Shown here: positions 58,780 through 64,000 of the stretch, one piece after another | How the letters are laid out: each line of letters begins with the position of its first letter | Position numbering within the stretch: the stretch's first letter is position 1 | Source of the DNA: Cynocephalus volans | Lineage: Eukaryota > Chordata > Mammalia > Dermoptera > Cynocephalidae | Direction: 5' to 3' | NCBI RefSeq assembly: GCF_027409185.1 | Contig: NC_084463.1 | Coordinates: forward strand, 41,270,407-41,334,406 | DNA: 64,000 nt | The notes under the pieces: generated by a model | Told to the model about the DNA's origin: nothing | Seen by the model: the letters and a program-made list of their open reading frames with translations, nothing else | The model's database searches: none | Position numbers and translations under genes: made by a program

Positions 58780-60110
58780 TTTTAATTATCACTAAGTCCA
58801 ACACATAAAATTACACACATGTGGAATACTAGAAAATACAATTACATAACCATAATCACAAACTTTAGAATATGTCCATGACTCATCTCATTTGCATTTA
58901 CTCTTTCACCACTCCAGCTCTAGAAAAATTTTAATGCCTTTCCTGTGCCTATGGATGAGCCTTTATAAAAATATCTTAAGTGCAAAAATAAATTATGTAG
59001 TTTCTTTAGGTCTAGTTTCTTTCACATAGCTGGACACTGTTGATGATCTTTCCTGTTAGAGCAGATATCATTACTATATCTGCTTTGATTGGGGAATAGT
59101 ATTCTATGCCACAGATACACCACATACATGTTAAATTCTGCTAGTGGATGAATATTTGTTTCATTTACTTTTGGCAATTATAAATAGTGCTGCTATGAGC
59201 ATTCACACATGAGTCTTTGGCCATAAACTTATCTATTTTTTTATTTTTTTTCATGCACTTGAAAAAGAAATGTTTGAGCACTACGGTGATTCTAGATAAT
59301 ATTTTGAGAAACTGCCAAAATGTTTTTCAAAGTGCCTGCACTATTTTACATTCTCATTTACAATATGACAGTTCCATATTCTGTAAATCTTTGTTGACAC
59401 TTATTATTGTCTATATTATAGCCATTTTATTGGGTATTAATTATCCTCCTTATGGTTTTCATTTGCATTTCTCTAATTACAATAATGTTCATAATTCCAC
59501 ATACTTATTGATAATTTGCATATCTTCCTTGTAGACACGTGTATTTAAATCCTTTGTCCATTTTAGTGCGTGAAGGAGCGCACTGCCTGCGTGACTGGGA
59601 CAGCTGACGGATGACCCCCCCGTGCCACGCCGCCTTTGTCCATTTTAAAGACTTGATTGTCTATTATTGACTTTTAAGAGTTTCACCTTTATTTCAAAAT
59701 ACACCCCCCTCACACAGATAAATAATTTAAAACTTTTTTACATTAATTGACTTGTCTTTTTATTTTCTTTATGGCCTCATTTGAAAAACATAAGTGTCAA
59801 AATGTTATCAAATGCAGTTTATCTTTTTATTTCCTTTTCTAGAACGTGATTTTGGTGTAATTTCTAAGAAATTGTTACCTACCTTATAATTACAAATATT
59901 TACTCCATTATTGCTCTATAAGTTTTATAATTTTATCTCCTACAAACAATAAGAGATCTGTTTTGAATAGTTTTGTGAATGGGTCTGATTTGTGTGAGGG
60001 GTTCAACTTTATCTTTCTGCAAGTGTATACAATTTTCCCAGCACCATTTGCTGAAGAAGCTGTCTGTACAAAAGACAGTGTTTTGTGTGTGTGTGTGTGT
60101 GTATTTTTCT
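58780..60110 (-). mobile_element. L1 LINE remnant, minus strand, carrying an RMRP fragment
   Basis: Minus-strand L1 3' UTR and ORF2 end: GAATAGTATTCTATGCC near 59093, GCAATTATAAATAGTGCTGCTATGA near 59174, CATTTGCATTTCTCTAATTAC near 59460 and AAATCCTTTGTCCATTTTA near 59547. It is interrupted at 59566-59632 by the RNase MRP RNA fragment and resumes on the other side. Confidence 0.7.
59551..59647 (-). pseudogene. RMRP: Internal fragment of RNase MRP RNA (RMRP), no tail
   Basis: A GC-rich 67-base insert (59566-59632) stands out in AT-rich L1. On the minus strand it reads CGGCGTGGCACGGGGGGGTC, then ATCCGTCAGCTG, then ACGCAGGCAGTGCG, matching the 3' part of human RMRP as I remember it (GGCGTGG...GTCATCCGTCAGCT...CGCAGGCAGTGCG). 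A 15-bp target duplication, CCTTTGTCCATTTTA, flanks it exactly at 59551-59565 and 59633-59647. Both RNA ends are missing and there is no poly(A). RNase MRP processes pre-rRNA; this 67-base piece cannot do so. Confidence 0.85.
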
Positions 60111-60129
60111 GGAAAAAATAGCTAGTCTT

Positions 60130-64000
<3,871 letters not shown>

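Overview
This is mammalian nuclear DNA, dominated by nested retroelements, with no bacterial, organellar or CRISPR-like content. The best lineage marker is a set of tRNA-Ile-like SINEs (copies near 6979, 15970, 44620, 46080 and 50669). They carry a GGGCCGGCCC head and, in the longer copies, a second tRNA-like half, which is how I remember the CYN SINEs of Dermoptera (colugos). The organism is therefore probably a colugo; this is inferred from memory and no database was searched.

Layout. 1-6.25 kb: gene-free DNA with a CA/CT-rich tract and a possible conserved non-coding patch near 5.55 kb. 6.6-12.4 kb: three L1 remnants on the + strand, one split by a SINE. 12.6 kb: a 38-bp repeat present three times. 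15.4-17.0 kb: LTR, MaLR, SINE and L1 fragments. 17-25.4 kb: a GC-rich block ending in a broken, intron-bearing copy of several immunoglobulin domains of obscurin (OBSCN), with an internal deletion, a minisatellite and in-frame stops, followed by a MaLR LTR. 27-28.2 kb: a minus-strand stretch that may be a decayed retrocopy of an unidentified mRNA. 28.9-30 kb: an older LTR with leader sequence. 31-42.35 kb: an L1 ORF2 split by a 9.7-kb class I endogenous retrovirus with both LTRs and a 4-bp target duplication; all its genes are broken. 42.6-43.3 kb: a solo LTR. 44.6-46.2 kb: two SINEs and a near-perfect 93-nt hairpin. 46.6-47.5 kb: a short LTR beside a CpG-rich segment that looks like the promoter and first exon of a KRAB zinc-finger gene pointing left, with no matching body in the window. 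48.8-56.2 kb: minus-strand L1s hosting a SINE, a complete two-LTR MaLR element (itself carrying a truncated U4 snRNA retrocopy) and another L1. 58.8-60.1 kb: an L1 carrying a small fragment of RNase MRP RNA (RMRP). 60.1-63.72 kb: the last exon of a minus-strand C2H2 zinc-finger gene with 23 complete fingers, followed by a decayed tail of further fingers broken by a MER2-like DNA transposon.

The only plausible functional protein-coding sequence is that zinc-finger exon; its 5' exons would lie beyond the right edge. KRAB zinc-finger proteins typically silence retroelements, so an ERV/L1-rich neighbourhood with an orphan zinc-finger promoter fits a zinc-finger gene cluster. That link is inference.
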